64,000 nt of DNA from RPQJ01 sp963793005. GTDB taxonomy: Bacteria > Pseudomonadota > Gammaproteobacteria > Steroidobacterales > Steroidobacteraceae. Positions 34,333-43,737 of this stretch are shown in pieces (the first letter of the stretch is position 1; the number at the start of each line of letters is the position of its first letter). The notes below the pieces were generated by a model, which was not told the DNA's origin, searched no databases, and saw only the letters and a list, made by a program, of their open reading frames with translations. The stretch spans positions 1,922,001-1,986,000 of the forward strand of contig CAWBYP010000002.1 of assembly GCA_963793005.1 (NCBI GenBank), written 5' to 3'. The translations under genes and the position numbers were made by a program.

Positions 34333-34872
34333 ATGTTGAACGCCGAGAACATCTTCCTCGTGGGCCCCATGGGCTCGGGCAAGAGCGCCGTGGGACGGCA
34401 GCTCGCGACCCGGCTGGGCCTCGAGTTCGTCGACAGCGACGTCGAGATCGAGTCGCGCACCGGCGTCGACGTTCCCTACATCTTTGAGCGCGAGGGCGAG
34501 GCGGGCTTCCGCCTGCGGGAGAGCGAAATCCTCGACGAGCTCACGCGCTCGGTGCGGCGTGTCATCGCGACCGGAGGCGGCGCCGTGCTGGACCCGGCGA
34601 CCCGGTCCCGCCTGCGTGAGAGGGGTTGTGTCGTGTATCTTCGGACCACAGTGAACCAGCAACTCGCCCGCACCCGCGGCAGCACCAAGCGTCCGCTGCT
34701 GCTGAATCCCGACCCCCGGGGCACGCTCGAGCGCCTCGCGGTGCTGCGGGAGCCGCTCTACGAGGAAGTGGCCGACCTGGTCGTGGACACCGACGGCCGC
34801 AGGGTGAAAACCGTGGCCCTGGAAATCCTGAACCGGCTCGAGGCCGCGAGGGGCCGCCCTTGCAACGGCTGA
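34333..34872 (+). CDS. aroK: Shikimate kinase
   Basis: Phosphorylates shikimate at the 3-hydroxyl with ATP. 179 residues from ATG 34333 (MLNAENIFLVGPMG). Walker A GPMGSGKSAVG, substrate residues in FVDSDVEIE, ATGGGAV and the lid RGSTKRPLL are all present. The frame extends upstream through the pilQ hairpin and is not used there. It overlaps aroB by 13 bp. The pilQ-aroK-aroB order is widespread in gammaproteobacteria. Confidence 0.96.
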   Translation: MLNAENIFLVGPMGSGKSAVGRQLATRLGLEFVDSDVEIESRTGVDVPYIFEREGEAGFRLRESEILDELTRSVRRVIATGGGAVLDPATRSRLRERGCVVYLRTTVNQQLARTRGSTKRPLLLNPDPRGTLERLAVLREPLYEEVADLVVDTDGRRVKTVALEILNRLEAARGRPCNG

Positions 34873-35945
34873 GCATCGACCTCGGCGCACGAAGCTACCC
34901 GATATTGATCGGTCCGGGCCTGCTGGGCGACGGCGACGTGCTGTCGGAGGTAGTACCCGCCCGCGACGTTATGGTGGTGACCAACGACGTCGTGGCTCCG
35001 CTGTACCTCGCCCGCCTGGTGCGTGCGCTCGGCGACCGTCGGGTGGAGACGGCGCTGCTGCCCGACGGCGAGCGCTACAAGACACTCGAGACCATGGGCC
35101 GCGTACTCGACGCGCTGGTCGCGGCGCGGATGAACCGCGATGCCTGCGTGCTGGCGCTGGGCGGAGGTGTTATTGGCGACGTGGCCGGGTTTGCCGCGGC
35201 CTGCTACCAGCGTGGCGTGGGCTACGTGCAGGTTCCGACCACGCTGCTTGCACAGGTGGACTCCTCCGTTGGGGGGAAGACTGGCGTCAATCATCCAGGC
35301 GGCAAGAACCTCGTAGGTGCGTTCCACCAGCCGCTTGCGGTGATCTCCGACACCCAGACGCTGGGTACGCTGCCGGTCCGTGAGCTCCGGGCAGGGCTCG
35401 CCGAGGTGATCAAGTACGGCCTGGTCGCCGACGCGGCATTTCTCGCCTGGCTCGAGTCCAACCTCGAGCAGCTGCTGGCGCTGGATCCGCCGGCCGTGGA
35501 GTACGCCGTGCGTCGCTGCTGCGAGATGAAGGCTGCGATCGTCGCTGCGGACGAGCGCGAACACGGTGCCCGTGCACTGCTGAATCTAGGGCACACGTTT
35601 GGTCACGCGATCGAGGCGGCGGCGGGCTATGGCGAGTGGCTTCACGGCGAAGCGGTCGGCGTGGGAATGCTGCTCGCGGCCGACCTGTCGCACCGCCTCG
35701 GCTGGATCGGCAGCGCGGAGGTCGAACGGATCCGGGAATTGCTGAAACGCGCCGGGTTGCCTGTGACCGCGCCCGGCATCGGTGCCGGGCGGGCGCTGGA
35801 GCTGATGGCCATGGACAAGAAAGTGCTCGCGGGCCGCATTCGGCTGGTGCTGCTCGCCCGCATCGGCGAAGGCGTGGTCAGCGGCGACTACGCGGCCGAG
35901 GCGCTGCAGCAGACGCTCCTGGCGCATTTCGGGAGCGCGCCATGA
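34860..35945 (+). CDS. aroB: 3-dehydroquinate synthase
   Basis: Cyclises DAHP to 3-dehydroquinate, the second step of the shikimate pathway. 361 residues from TTG 34860 within the end of aroK; this start gives the usual N-terminus (LQRLSIDLGARSYPILIG). The NAD-binding and active-site stretches LLPDGERYKTLET, ALGGGVIGDVAGFAAACYQRG, PTTLLAQVDSSVGGKTGVNH and NLGHTFGHAIE with zinc ligands are intact. The stop overlaps the next gene by 4 bp. Confidence 0.96.
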   Translation: MQRLSIDLGARSYPILIGPGLLGDGDVLSEVVPARDVMVVTNDVVAPLYLARLVRALGDRRVETALLPDGERYKTLETMGRVLDALVAARMNRDACVLALGGGVIGDVAGFAAACYQRGVGYVQVPTTLLAQVDSSVGGKTGVNHPGGKNLVGAFHQPLAVISDTQTLGTLPVRELRAGLAEVIKYGLVADAAFLAWLESNLEQLLALDPPAVEYAVRRCCEMKAAIVAADEREHGARALLNLGHTFGHAIEAAAGYGEWLHGEAVGVGMLLAADLSHRLGWIGSAEVERIRELLKRAGLPVTAPGIGAGRALELMAMDKKVLAGRIRLVLLARIGEGVVSGDYAAEALQQTLLAHFGSAP

Positions 35946-37105
35946 ACGCTTTCGCAGGCACGCTCGCTCCCTACGCGCAGCACGATGCGGCATCGCGGGG
36001 CCGCCGGTTCCCGGAGCCGGCCCCACGACACCGCACCGAGTACCAGCGCGACCGTGACCGCATCGTGCACTCGACGGCGTTTCGCCGCCTGGTCTACAAG
36101 ACACAGGTCTTCGTGAACCATGAAGGGGACTTGTTCCGGACCAGGCTGACGCACTCGCTGGAGGTCGCGCAGATTGCACGCAGCGTGGCGCGTGCGCTCG
36201 GGCTGAATGAGCCCCTGGCAGAGGCAATCTGCCTCGCGCATGACCTTGGTCACACACCATTTGGCCACGCCGGGCAGGACGCGCTGCACGAATGCATGCG
36301 CGAGTTCGGCGGGTTCGAGCACAACCTGCAGTCGCTTCGGGTGGTCGACGAACTCGAGGAGCGCTACGCCGAGTTCGCCGGCCTGAACCTGACTTTCGAG
36401 ACGCGCGAGGGAATCCTGAAGCACTGTTCAGCGGCGAACGCGCGGCAGCTGGGCGACCTGGGCGAGCGCTTTCTCGAGCGCCGCCAGCCCAGCCTGGAGG
36501 CGCAGCTCGCGAACCTCTCCGACGAGATCGCGTACAACAACCACGACGTGGACGACGGCATACGCGCCGGGCTGATCACGATTGAAGAGCTGAACGAACT
36601 GGCCATCTTCCGCCGCCAGCACGATGTCGTGGCGGCCCGCTATCCGGGCCTCGGTGCCCGTCGCCTGGTCCATGAAGTCGTACGCCGCATGATCGACTAC
36701 CTGGTCAATGACCTGATCGATGCCTCAGCCGCGTCCATCGCGGCCGCGGCTCCCGCTGGCGTCGAGGACGTGCGCGCGCGCCCGGAGCCGCTGCTGCGCT
36801 TCGGGCCGGAAGTAGCGGCCGAGCACCTTGAGCTGAAGCGCTACCTGCGGCAGCACCTGTACCGCCATTACAAGGTGCTGCGCATGACCAACAAGGCCGG
36901 CCGGGTCGTTCGCGAACTATTCGGCGCGATGTTCGGGGACGTGGACCTGATGCCGACCGAACACCAGCAGGCGGCGCGACGCATGGAGGCCGAGGACGGG
37001 CGGGCGGGCAGGGCAAGGGCCGTGGCCGACTACATTGCCGGGATGACGGACCGCTTCGCGATCCTCGAGCACAGGCGACTGTTCGACCCGGCGGAGCGGA
37101 CCTGA
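35942..37105 (+). CDS. dGTPase-like HD-domain deoxynucleotide triphosphohydrolase
   Basis: HD-superfamily enzyme expected to release tripolyphosphate from dNTPs. 387 residues from ATG 35942. The metal site is visible as RTRLTHSLEVAQIARSVA, then the HD pair in LAHDLGHTPFGHAG, and a later aspartate in NLSDEIAYNNHDVDDGIRAGL. Length and motifs fit the dGTPase type 2 subfamily, which often hydrolyses several dNTPs rather than only dGTP. Coupled to aroB by an ATGA overlap. Confidence 0.9.
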   Translation: MNAFAGTLAPYAQHDAASRGRRFPEPAPRHRTEYQRDRDRIVHSTAFRRLVYKTQVFVNHEGDLFRTRLTHSLEVAQIARSVARALGLNEPLAEAICLAHDLGHTPFGHAGQDALHECMREFGGFEHNLQSLRVVDELEERYAEFAGLNLTFETREGILKHCSAANARQLGDLGERFLERRQPSLEAQLANLSDEIAYNNHDVDDGIRAGLITIEELNELAIFRRQHDVVAARYPGLGARRLVHEVVRRMIDYLVNDLIDASAASIAAAAPAGVEDVRARPEPLLRFGPEVAAEHLELKRYLRQHLYRHYKVLRMTNKAGRVVRELFGAMFGDVDLMPTEHQQAARRMEAEDGRAGRARAVADYIAGMTDRFAILEHRRLFDPAERT

Positions 37106-37199
37106 GGGGCTGCATCCGCACTAGTCCGTACCGCCGGATTGCCTACCCGGCTCTCTTCCTCCGGTATCATCACCCGCTCCGTATTCACCGAGCCCACTG

Positions 37200-37931
37200 A
37201 TGCCCGTCGTCCCCAGAAATATCCCGGCGCGTGAGCGCCTGATCTTCGCCATGGACGTTGCCGACCCGGCCGAGGCGCGCCGCGTCGCAGAGACGCTCGG
37301 CGACGCCGTGCAGTTCTACAAGATCGGCCTCGAGCTGTTCATGGCGGGCGGCTACTTCGAGCTGCTCGACTGGTTGGTCGCGCGCGACAAGAAGGTATTC
37401 GTCGACCTGAAGTTCTTCGATGTGCCCGCGACGGTCGGTGCGGCCGTGCGACAACTGCGCAATCGCGGCGTGACGCTCGCGACCGTGCACGGCAACCAGG
37501 GCATCATGGAAGCGGCTGCGGCGGCCAAGGGCGACGTGAAGATTCTCGCGGTGACGGTGCTCACAAGCCTCGACCGCGGTGACCTCGACGACCTTGGCTT
37601 CGCCTGCGACGTCGAGCAGCTGGTGCTGTCGCGTGCCCGGCGCGCGCTGGAAGCGGGCTGTGACGGTGTAGTGTCGTCGGGCCTGGAGGCGCCGAAGCTT
37701 CGTGAATTCATCGACCACCGCCTGCTGGTCGTGACGCCAGGCATCCGTCCGGTCGAGAACCGGCCGGTGGATGACCAGAAACGCACGGTGGACGTCGCGC
37801 AGGCCTTCGAAAACGGCGCCGACTACATCGTGGTCGGGCGCCCCATCCGCGATGCGGCCGACCCACGCGCCGCAGCGCTCGCGATACAGTCGACAATTGC
37901 CGGCGTGTTCGGCGAGGAAGCACCGCGATGA
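37200..37931 (+). CDS. pyrF: Orotidine 5'-phosphate decarboxylase
   Basis: Last step of UMP synthesis. 243 residues. The active-site lysine-aspartate array lies in VFVDLKFFDVPATVG, with the first aspartate in LIFAMDVADPAEA and the phosphate-binding C-terminus in DYIVVGRPIRDAADP. TPGIRP occurs as expected, in LLVVTPGIRPVE. It starts a new stretch of genes 94 bp after the dgt-like gene and overlaps hemE by 4 bp. Confidence 0.95.
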   Translation: MPVVPRNIPARERLIFAMDVADPAEARRVAETLGDAVQFYKIGLELFMAGGYFELLDWLVARDKKVFVDLKFFDVPATVGAAVRQLRNRGVTLATVHGNQGIMEAAAAAKGDVKILAVTVLTSLDRGDLDDLGFACDVEQLVLSRARRALEAGCDGVVSSGLEAPKLREFIDHRLLVVTPGIRPVENRPVDDQKRTVDVAQAFENGADYIVVGRPIRDAADPRAAALAIQSTIAGVFGEEAPR

Positions 37932-38995
37932 ACGCGCCGCTGAAGAACGACCTGTTCCTGCGCGCGCTGATGCGCGAGCCTACGCCGCGTACCCCGCTGT
38001 GGATGATGCGACAGGCCGGCCGCTACCTCCCCGAGTACCGCGCGACGCGGACCAAGGCTGGAAGCTTCCTGGACCTGTGCATGAACCCGCAGCTCGCCTG
38101 CGAGGTCACGTTGCAGCCGCTCGACCGTTACCGGCTCGACGCGGCGATCCTGTTCTCGGACATCCTCACCATCCCGCACGCGATGGACGTCGGCCTCACA
38201 TTCGAGACCGGCGAAGGACCGAGGATCGCGCGACCCGTGCGTGCGGCGGCCGACATCGACCGGCTGCCGATTCCGGATCCGGAGGACGAGCTGGGCTATG
38301 TCATGGACGCGGTGCGGCTTATTCGCCGTGAGCTCGGCGGCCGGGTGCCGCTGATCGGATTCGCCGGCAGCCCGTGGACCGTCGGCACGTACATGGTGGA
38401 GGGCGGCAGCAGCAAGACCTTCCAGCACATCAAGGGCATGCTCTACGGAGCGCCGCGCGAGCTGCACCGACTGCTCGACGTGATTACGCGGGCTACGCTC
38501 GCGTACCTCAATGCGCAGGTCGCCGCCGGTGCGCAGGCCCTGATGGTGTTCGACACCTGGGGCGGCGCGCTGACGCCCGCGGACTACAGGGAATTTTCGC
38601 TCCGCTACATGCAGCAGATTGTGGACGGCCTTACCCGGGAGAGTGACGGGCGCCGTGTGCCGGTGATCCTGTTCACCAAGGGCGGTGGCCAGTGGCTGTC
38701 CGACATGGCCTCGACGGGCTGCGATGCGCTCGGCGTGGACTGGACCACGGACCTGGCCGACGCACGCCGCGCGGTCGGCGACCGGGTTGCGCTGCAGGGA
38801 AACCTGGACCCGAGCGTGCTCTATGCCCCGCCGGCCGAGATCCGCGCGCAGGTCGCGCGCGTGCTCGCGAGCTACGGCAAGGGTCACGGCCACGTCTTCA
38901 ACCTGGGCCACGGCATCCACCCCGATGTGCCGCCGGAGCATGCGGCGGCGATGGTGGATGCGGTGCACGAGCTGTCACCCGGTTATCACCAGTAG
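37928..38995 (+). CDS. hemE: Uroporphyrinogen decarboxylase
   Basis: Converts uroporphyrinogen III to coproporphyrinogen III in haem synthesis. 355 residues. The signature MMRQAGRYLPEYRATR at the N-terminus contains the substrate-binding arginines, and the ILFSDILTIPHAMG-type segment (here ILFSDILTIPHAMD) holds the catalytic aspartate. The C-terminal HVFNLGHGIHPDVPPEH is typical. The last codons and stop are part of a 35-bp tandem duplication that continues past the gene without altering it. Confidence 0.96.
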   Translation: MNAPLKNDLFLRALMREPTPRTPLWMMRQAGRYLPEYRATRTKAGSFLDLCMNPQLACEVTLQPLDRYRLDAAILFSDILTIPHAMDVGLTFETGEGPRIARPVRAAADIDRLPIPDPEDELGYVMDAVRLIRRELGGRVPLIGFAGSPWTVGTYMVEGGSSKTFQHIKGMLYGAPRELHRLLDVITRATLAYLNAQVAAGAQALMVFDTWGGALTPADYREFSLRYMQQIVDGLTRESDGRRVPVILFTKGGGQWLSDMASTGCDALGVDWTTDLADARRAVGDRVALQGNLDPSVLYAPPAEIRAQVARVLASYGKGHGHVFNLGHGIHPDVPPEHAAAMVDAVHELSPGYHQ

Positions 38996-39046
38996 GGCGG
39001 CACGAGCTGTCACCCGGCTATCACCAGTAGGGCGGCACGAGCTGTC
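38969..39046 (+). repeat. 35-bp tandem duplication of the hemE 3' end
   Basis: A 35-bp unit beginning GAGCTGTCACCCGG spans 38969-39003 and includes the hemE stop codon. It recurs at 39004-39038 with a single T-to-C change, and a third partial copy (GAGCTGTC) follows at 39039-39046. The second copy lies in the hemE-ppa gap. It looks like a slippage or unequal-crossover duplication; it has no spacer structure and is not a CRISPR array. Confidence 0.9.
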
Positions 39047-39069
39047 GCATCCCAGGAGCAACGCGCGCC

Positions 39070-39651
39070 ATGGACATCAGCAAGATCGGCATCGGCGAAG
39101 ACCCGCCGCGCGACGTCAACGCACTGATCGAGATTCCGCAGGGCGGCGTACCGGTGAAGTACGAGCTCGACAAGGATTCGGGCGCGCTGCGCGTGGACCG
39201 GTTCCTGAACACCGCGATGTTCTACCCCGGTAACTACGGCTTCATCCCGCACACGCTGTCGGGCGACGGTGATCCTGTAGACGTGATCGTCGTCGTGCCG
39301 AGCCCGGTTGTCCCTGGCGCGATCGTCCGCGTGCGGCCGGTCGGCGCGCTGCTGATGAAGGACGAGGCGGGCGACGACGAGAAGATCATCGCCGTGCCGG
39401 TGGACAAGCTGAACCCGTTCTACTCGGGCGTGAAGTCATACCGGGACCTGCCCGTGACGCTGACCGACCAGATCGCGCACTTCTTCCAGCACTACAAGGA
39501 CCTGGAGAAAGGAAAGTGGGTGACCATCGTCCGCTGGGCAGACCACACCAAGGCCGAGCGGATGATCGTCGAGGGGATTCGCCGCGCCGCGCGCGACGGC
39601 GATGACGTCGCAGCCCACTTCATTGCCGGCGGCGCCCTCCGGCGGAAATAG
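39070..39651 (+). CDS. ppa: Inorganic pyrophosphatase (family I)
   Basis: Soluble enzyme hydrolysing pyrophosphate, which pulls biosynthetic reactions forward. 193 residues from ATG 39070. Conserved stretches include VKYELDKDSGALRVDRFL, MFYPGNYGFIPHTLSGDGDPVDVIVV (with the metal-binding aspartates) and DEKIIAVP. The stop TAG shares its G with the first base of the following repeat. It converges on tesA. Confidence 0.96.
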   Translation: MDISKIGIGEDPPRDVNALIEIPQGGVPVKYELDKDSGALRVDRFLNTAMFYPGNYGFIPHTLSGDGDPVDVIVVVPSPVVPGAIVRVRPVGALLMKDEAGDDEKIIAVPVDKLNPFYSGVKSYRDLPVTLTDQIAHFFQHYKDLEKGKWVTIVRWADHTKAERMIVEGIRRAARDGDDVAAHFIAGGALRRK

Positions 39652-39696
39652 GGGACATTCTCCTTTTTCTCCCCTCCGAAAAAGGAGAATGTCCCC
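39651..39696. repeat. GGGGACATTCTCC inverted-repeat element, copy 2 (bidirectional terminator position)
   Basis: GGGGACATTCTCCTTTTT (39651-39668) and AAAAAGGAGAATGTCCCC (39679-39696) form an 18-bp perfect inverted repeat with a 10-nt spacer. It lies between the stops of ppa and the convergent tesA gene and resembles the element at 25570. In either direction the RNA would be a very stable hairpin, so it may act as a bidirectional terminator. Confidence 0.85.
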
Positions 39697-39702
39697 TGTC
39701 TC

Positions 39703-40323
39703 CTATTTTTTCAGCAGCGGTGTGAGCAGGGGCCAGACCTGCGCGAGCAGCTTCGGTTGTGCAGCAGCATTCGGATGCAGGCCGTCGTCCTGCATCAGCC
39801 CCTCGTCGAGTGCGATGCCGTCGAGGAAGAACGGCACCAGCGGCACATGCTGGCTGGCCGCGACCTGCCCGAACAGCTCGTGGAATGACTTGGTGTAGGC
39901 GGGGCCGTAGTTGGGCGGAATCCGCATGCCGATCAGCAATACCCTGGCCCCTGATTTCCGGCTCAACCGGGCCATTGACTCCAGGTTCGCCTGCACGCCA
40001 CCCGTCGGAAGGCCTCGAAGCCCGTCATTGCCGCCGAGTTCGATGATCACGACGGCGGGTTTATGCCTGCCAAGCGCCCGCGGCAGGCGGGCCAGTGCGC
40101 CGCCCGTGGTTTCGCCGCTCTCGCTGGCGTTCACTACCCGGTATCCGTAACCTTCGGACTCGAGGCGTTGCTGCAGCAGGGTCACCCAGCCCTGCTCGAC
40201 GCGCATCCCATAGGCCGCGCTCAAGCTGTCGCCCATTACAAGGATGGTGGGAACGTCGGCGCGCGCGAGGTGTCCCAACAGGACCAGGCACAGGAAGGCG
40301 AGACGAATGCAGGTTGAACGCAA
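39703..40323 (-). CDS. tesA: TesA-like SGNH esterase/lysophospholipase
   Basis: Periplasmic multifunctional thioesterase/lysophospholipase/arylesterase. 206 residues from TTG 40323, which gives a complete signal peptide (RSTCIRLAFLCLVLLGHLARA). Block I VMGDSLSAAYGM carries the nucleophile serine; the GGND block is ELGGNDGLRG, and DGLHPN supplies the aspartate and histidine. The start overlaps the divergent ybbA gene by 17 bp. tesA divergent from ybbA-ybbP is the same order as in E. coli. Confidence 0.93.
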   Translation of the reverse strand: MRSTCIRLAFLCLVLLGHLARADVPTILVMGDSLSAAYGMRVEQGWVTLLQQRLESEGYGYRVVNASESGETTGGALARLPRALGRHKPAVVIIELGGNDGLRGLPTGGVQANLESMARLSRKSGARVLLIGMRIPPNYGPAYTKSFHELFGQVAASQHVPLVPFFLDGIALDEGLMQDDGLHPNAAAQPKLLAQVWPLLTPLLKK

Positions 40324-40999
40324 TGAAGTGGTGCTCGAGGCAGCGCTGCTGGGCAAACAGGTTAGCAGCCCCGAGGGAACGCTAGCCATACTAGACGAAG
40401 TTTCCATCGCGATCTCGCGCGGGGAGACCGTGGCCGTCATGGGCGCGTCGGGCGCGGGGAAATCCACGCTGCTTGCGTTGCTCGCCGGCCTGGACGAGCC
40501 GACCTCGGGACGTGTCAGGCTCGCGGGCAATGATCTTACCGCACTCGATGAGGATGGCCGTGCCGCAGTGCGCGCACGCCATGTCGGGTTCGTGTTCCAG
40601 TCGTTCCACCTGGTGCCGTCGCTGACGGCACTCGAAAACGCGATGTTGCCACTCGAGCTCGCGGGCCGCACCGACGCGCGCGCGGTTGCGCTCGAGGTGC
40701 TCGCGAAGGTGGGCCTCGCAGGGCGGGTCGGGCACTACCCGAGGCAGCTGTCCGGCGGCGAGCAGCAGAGGGTCGCGATCGCCCGCGCCTTCGTCACGCG
40801 GCCGGACGTGCTGTTCGCGGACGAGCCGACCGGCAACCTGGACGCGGTTACCGGGGCACGCATCATGGATCTCCTGTTCGGCCTGAATGCAGATGCAGGC
40901 GCGACACTGGTGCTCGTGACGCACGACCGCGAACTCGCCGCGCGCTGTGGCCGCGTGATACGCCTTGACGCGGGCCGCGTCGTCGCACAGGCCGCATGA
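40307..40999 (+). CDS. ybbA: ABC transporter ATP-binding protein, YbbA/LolD-like
   Basis: ATPase subunit of a MacB/LolD-class transporter. 230 residues from ATG 40307. Walker A GASGAGKST, Q-loop VFQSFHLVPSL, signature LSGGEQQRVAIARA, Walker B VLFADEPTGNLD and H-loop THDREL are intact. It overlaps the permease gene by 4 bp. The YbbA-YbbP pair is uncharacterised in detail; its position next to tesA suggests work on envelope lipids or related substrates. Confidence 0.92.
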   Translation: MQVERNEVVLEAALLGKQVSSPEGTLAILDEVSIAISRGETVAVMGASGAGKSTLLALLAGLDEPTSGRVRLAGNDLTALDEDGRAAVRARHVGFVFQSFHLVPSLTALENAMLPLELAGRTDARAVALEVLAKVGLAGRVGHYPRQLSGGEQQRVAIARAFVTRPDVLFADEPTGNLDAVTGARIMDLLFGLNADAGATLVLVTHDRELAARCGRVIRLDAGRVVAQAA

Positions 41000-43492
41000 C
41001 GGCGCTCAGGCTCGCGCTCAGGAATCTCGCCCGCGACCTGAGGTCGGGCGAGATCGCGGTGCTGGTCCTCGCGCTGGTCGTCGCGGTCGCGTCGCTTACT
41101 GCGGTGGGATCGTTCACCAGCCGCGTGTCGCGCGCAGTGTCACAGCAGGCGGGCGAAGTGCTCGCAGCCGACCTGCGGCTCGAATCGGCGCGTCCGATCG
41201 ATGAATCCTACGACCGCGAGGCCCTGGGGCGCGGGCTCGCGGTGGCGCGGATCCTGTCCATGCCGAGCGTCGTGTTTCGCGGTGAGGATTCGTCGCTGGT
41301 CACGCTGCGCGCGGCCAGCAAGGGCTATCCGTTGCGTGGCAGTCTCAAGGTCGCCGATCAGCCCTTTGGCGAGGGGCGCATCGCCGACGGCATCCCAGGG
41401 CCCGGAGAAGCCTGGGCCGACTCACGCCTGCTCGCGAAGCTAGGTGCCCCGGTCGGGTCGAGCATCACGGTCGGCGCAGCGACGCTGCGTGTCACTCAGG
41501 TGCTCGATTACCGGCCAGACCAGGGCGCGGGCTTCGCGGACCTGTCGGCTACGTTGCTGGTGAACATTGCCGACGTGCCCGCGACGCAGCTGATCCAGCC
41601 GGGAAGCCGCGTGAGCCGCGCAGTCCTGTTCGCCGGCGACCCGCGGGAGGTCGCCGATTTCAGCGGCTGGCTCGAGTCAGTGAAAGCCAGCGGAGAGCGC
41701 CTGCAGTCGGTGGCGGACATGAGCCCGCAGGTCCGCGCATCTTCCGATCGCGCGGGACGTTTCCTGTCGCTCGCGAGCATGGTGAGCGTGCTGCTGTCGG
41801 CGGTCGCCGTTGCGATGGCGGCGCGGCGCTATGCGCGGCGCCACCTCGATGGCGTGGCGCTGATGAAGTGCATGGGGGCCTCGCAGGGATTCGTGCTCCG
41901 GCAGTCGCTCACCCAACTCGTCGTCATCGCCATCGCGGTCGCCGCGATCGGCACGCTCGCGGGCTACGCCGCGCAGGCCGGGCTCGCCTGGCTGCTGCGC
42001 GACCTGATGAAGGGCGTCGTTGCCGCCGCCGTCCCCGGACGCGGCGTGGTTGGGCCTGGCGACAGCGGTCGCAATCCTGGTCGGGTTTGCGCTGCCGCCG
42101 CTGCTGCAGCTTCGGCGGGTGCCGCCGGCGCGCGTGCTCAGGCACGACCTCGAGCCGCCGCCACTGCGCTTCGTGGCGGTGTACGGCCTGGCGGTCGGTT
42201 CGGTACTGGCGCTGCTCTTCTGGCTGGTGCGCGATGCCCGGCTGGTGGCCTGGGTCGCAGGCGGCATTGCAGCGACCTTCGCGGTGCTCGGGCTCGCCGG
42301 GTGGGCGCTGGTACGCGCGCTTCGTGCGTTCCGCGGCGGCGCGGGGGTCGCCTGGCGCTACGGGCTCGCGAACATCGCGCGCCGCGGCCGCGACAGTGTC
42401 GTGCAGGTCGTCGCCTTCGGGCTCGGGATCATGGTGCTGCTGCTGCTAGCGCTGGTCCGCAATGACCTGCTCCGCGAGTGGCGTGCGAGCCTGCCCGCCG
42501 ACGCACCCAATTATTTCATGATCAACATCCGTCCGGACGAAGGCAGCGCCGTGGGCGAGTTCTTCGCCGCGCGCGGGCTGCCGCGGACGGAGCTCGTGCC
42601 GCTGGTGCGCGCGAGGCTGTCGGCCGTGAACGGCGTGCCGGTGGACCAGCTTCAATTCAAGTCGGACCGCGCCAACGGTTTCGTCGAGCGCGAGGCAAAC
42701 CTCACCTGGGCGAGGACGCTGCGCGACGACAATCGCCTCGTTGCCGGGAGCTGGTGGCGGGACGGTGATGGCGGAGGACCGCGAGTCTCGGTCGAGCAGG
42801 AATTCGCGGAACAGCTCGGCATCAAGCTGGGTGACGAGGTCAGCTATGACGTGGCAGGCGAGAAGGTGAGCGCGAAGGTCACGAGCTTGCGCGACGTGCG
42901 CTGGGATTCGTTCCAGCCGAACTTCTTCATGGTCTTTTCACCCGGGGTGCTGGACGAGGTCACCGGCACCTTGATCACCAGCGTGCACGTGGAGCCTGCG
43001 CAGCGGCCCGCGCTGGTCGAGCTGGTGCGCACGTTTCCAGAAATCACCATCATCGACATCGACGCTTTGCTGACCCAGGTACGCAGCGTGATGGACCGGG
43101 CCGCGCTCGCCGTGCAGTACGTGTTCGCATTCACGCTGCTCGCGGGCCTGGTGGTACTGCTGGCGGCGGCACAGGCTACGCGCGACGAGCGGCGCTTCGA
43201 GAGCGCGATCCTGCGAACCCTGGGCGCGAGCCGCAGGCTGGTGCTGGCCGGCGTCGCGGTCGAGTTCCTGGTGCTGGGGCTGCTGGCGGGCTTGCTGGCC
43301 GCGGCCGGCGCATCGGTGGCCGGATATTTTCTCGCGCGCGAGATATTCAACCTTGCGTACGTGCCCGAGCCCGCGGTGTGGGTCGCGGGCGTCGCAGGGG
43401 GTGCGCTGATGGTCGGTTTCGCCGGCGTGATGGCCGCGTGGTCCGCCGTTACGCAGCCACCGGTCGAGACGCTGAGGCAGGCGCAGGCCTAG
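40996..43492 (+). pseudogene. ybbP: YbbP-like ABC transporter permease, frameshifted near 42020-42060
   Basis: Permease partner of ybbA. Frame one (from GTG/ATG-type start at 40996) encodes the N-terminal FtsX-like helix, the large periplasmic domain and the first core helices to about 42020, then turns into low-complexity sequence. Frame +1 takes over at LPPPSPDAAWLGLATAVAIL and continues as the second half of an FtsX-like permease to 43492. Together they give a normal-length protein of about 830 residues. One extra or two missing bases in the GCCGCCGCCGTCCCC stretch explains this; a sequencing error is as likely as a real lesion. Confidence 0.85.
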
Positions 43493-43537
43493 GTCAACGG
43501 CGCCGGGCCCGGGTGGCTAGCGCCAGGGTGCGGCGGC

Positions 43538-43675
43538 TCAGCGCTCAACCTCGATGGTCATGGCCGAGGGCCGCAATGGCCGGTTCGCGCCGCTGGCGAA
43601 CACCCGATTCAGCGCACGGCCAAACAGCAGCACCAGCACGCCGCCCGTCGCGCCGATCGCCGCGACGAGGATCAT
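43538..43675 (-). CDS. Possible small membrane protein (45 aa)
   Basis: Short open frame following the 43738-44349 gene. ATG 43675 gives 45 residues with one hydrophobic helix (ILVAAIGATGGVLVLLFG) and a basic tail. The frame is open upstream without a standard start codon, so the protein could be a remnant. The rest of the 43493-43737 gap shows nothing else. Confidence 0.3.
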   Translation of the reverse strand: MILVAAIGATGGVLVLLFGRALNRVFASGANRPLRPSAMTIEVER

Positions 43676-43737
43676 GTTGCTTGCGGCTGCCAGCCATGCG
43701 CCGATGCCTATCCTGGCAAGGTCGCCCGGTTCGCCGC

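Noticed and set aside
32386..34890. An 834-codon open frame on the minus strand opposite pilQ and aroK
   Set aside because: It is the mirror of pilQ; composition is rich in H, R, E and L from antisense GC-rich codons, with no recognisable motif, while pilQ and aroK on the other strand are certain.
38969..39046. Possible CRISPR-like array
   Set aside because: The copies are directly adjacent without spacers and derive from the hemE end; it is a simple tandem duplication.
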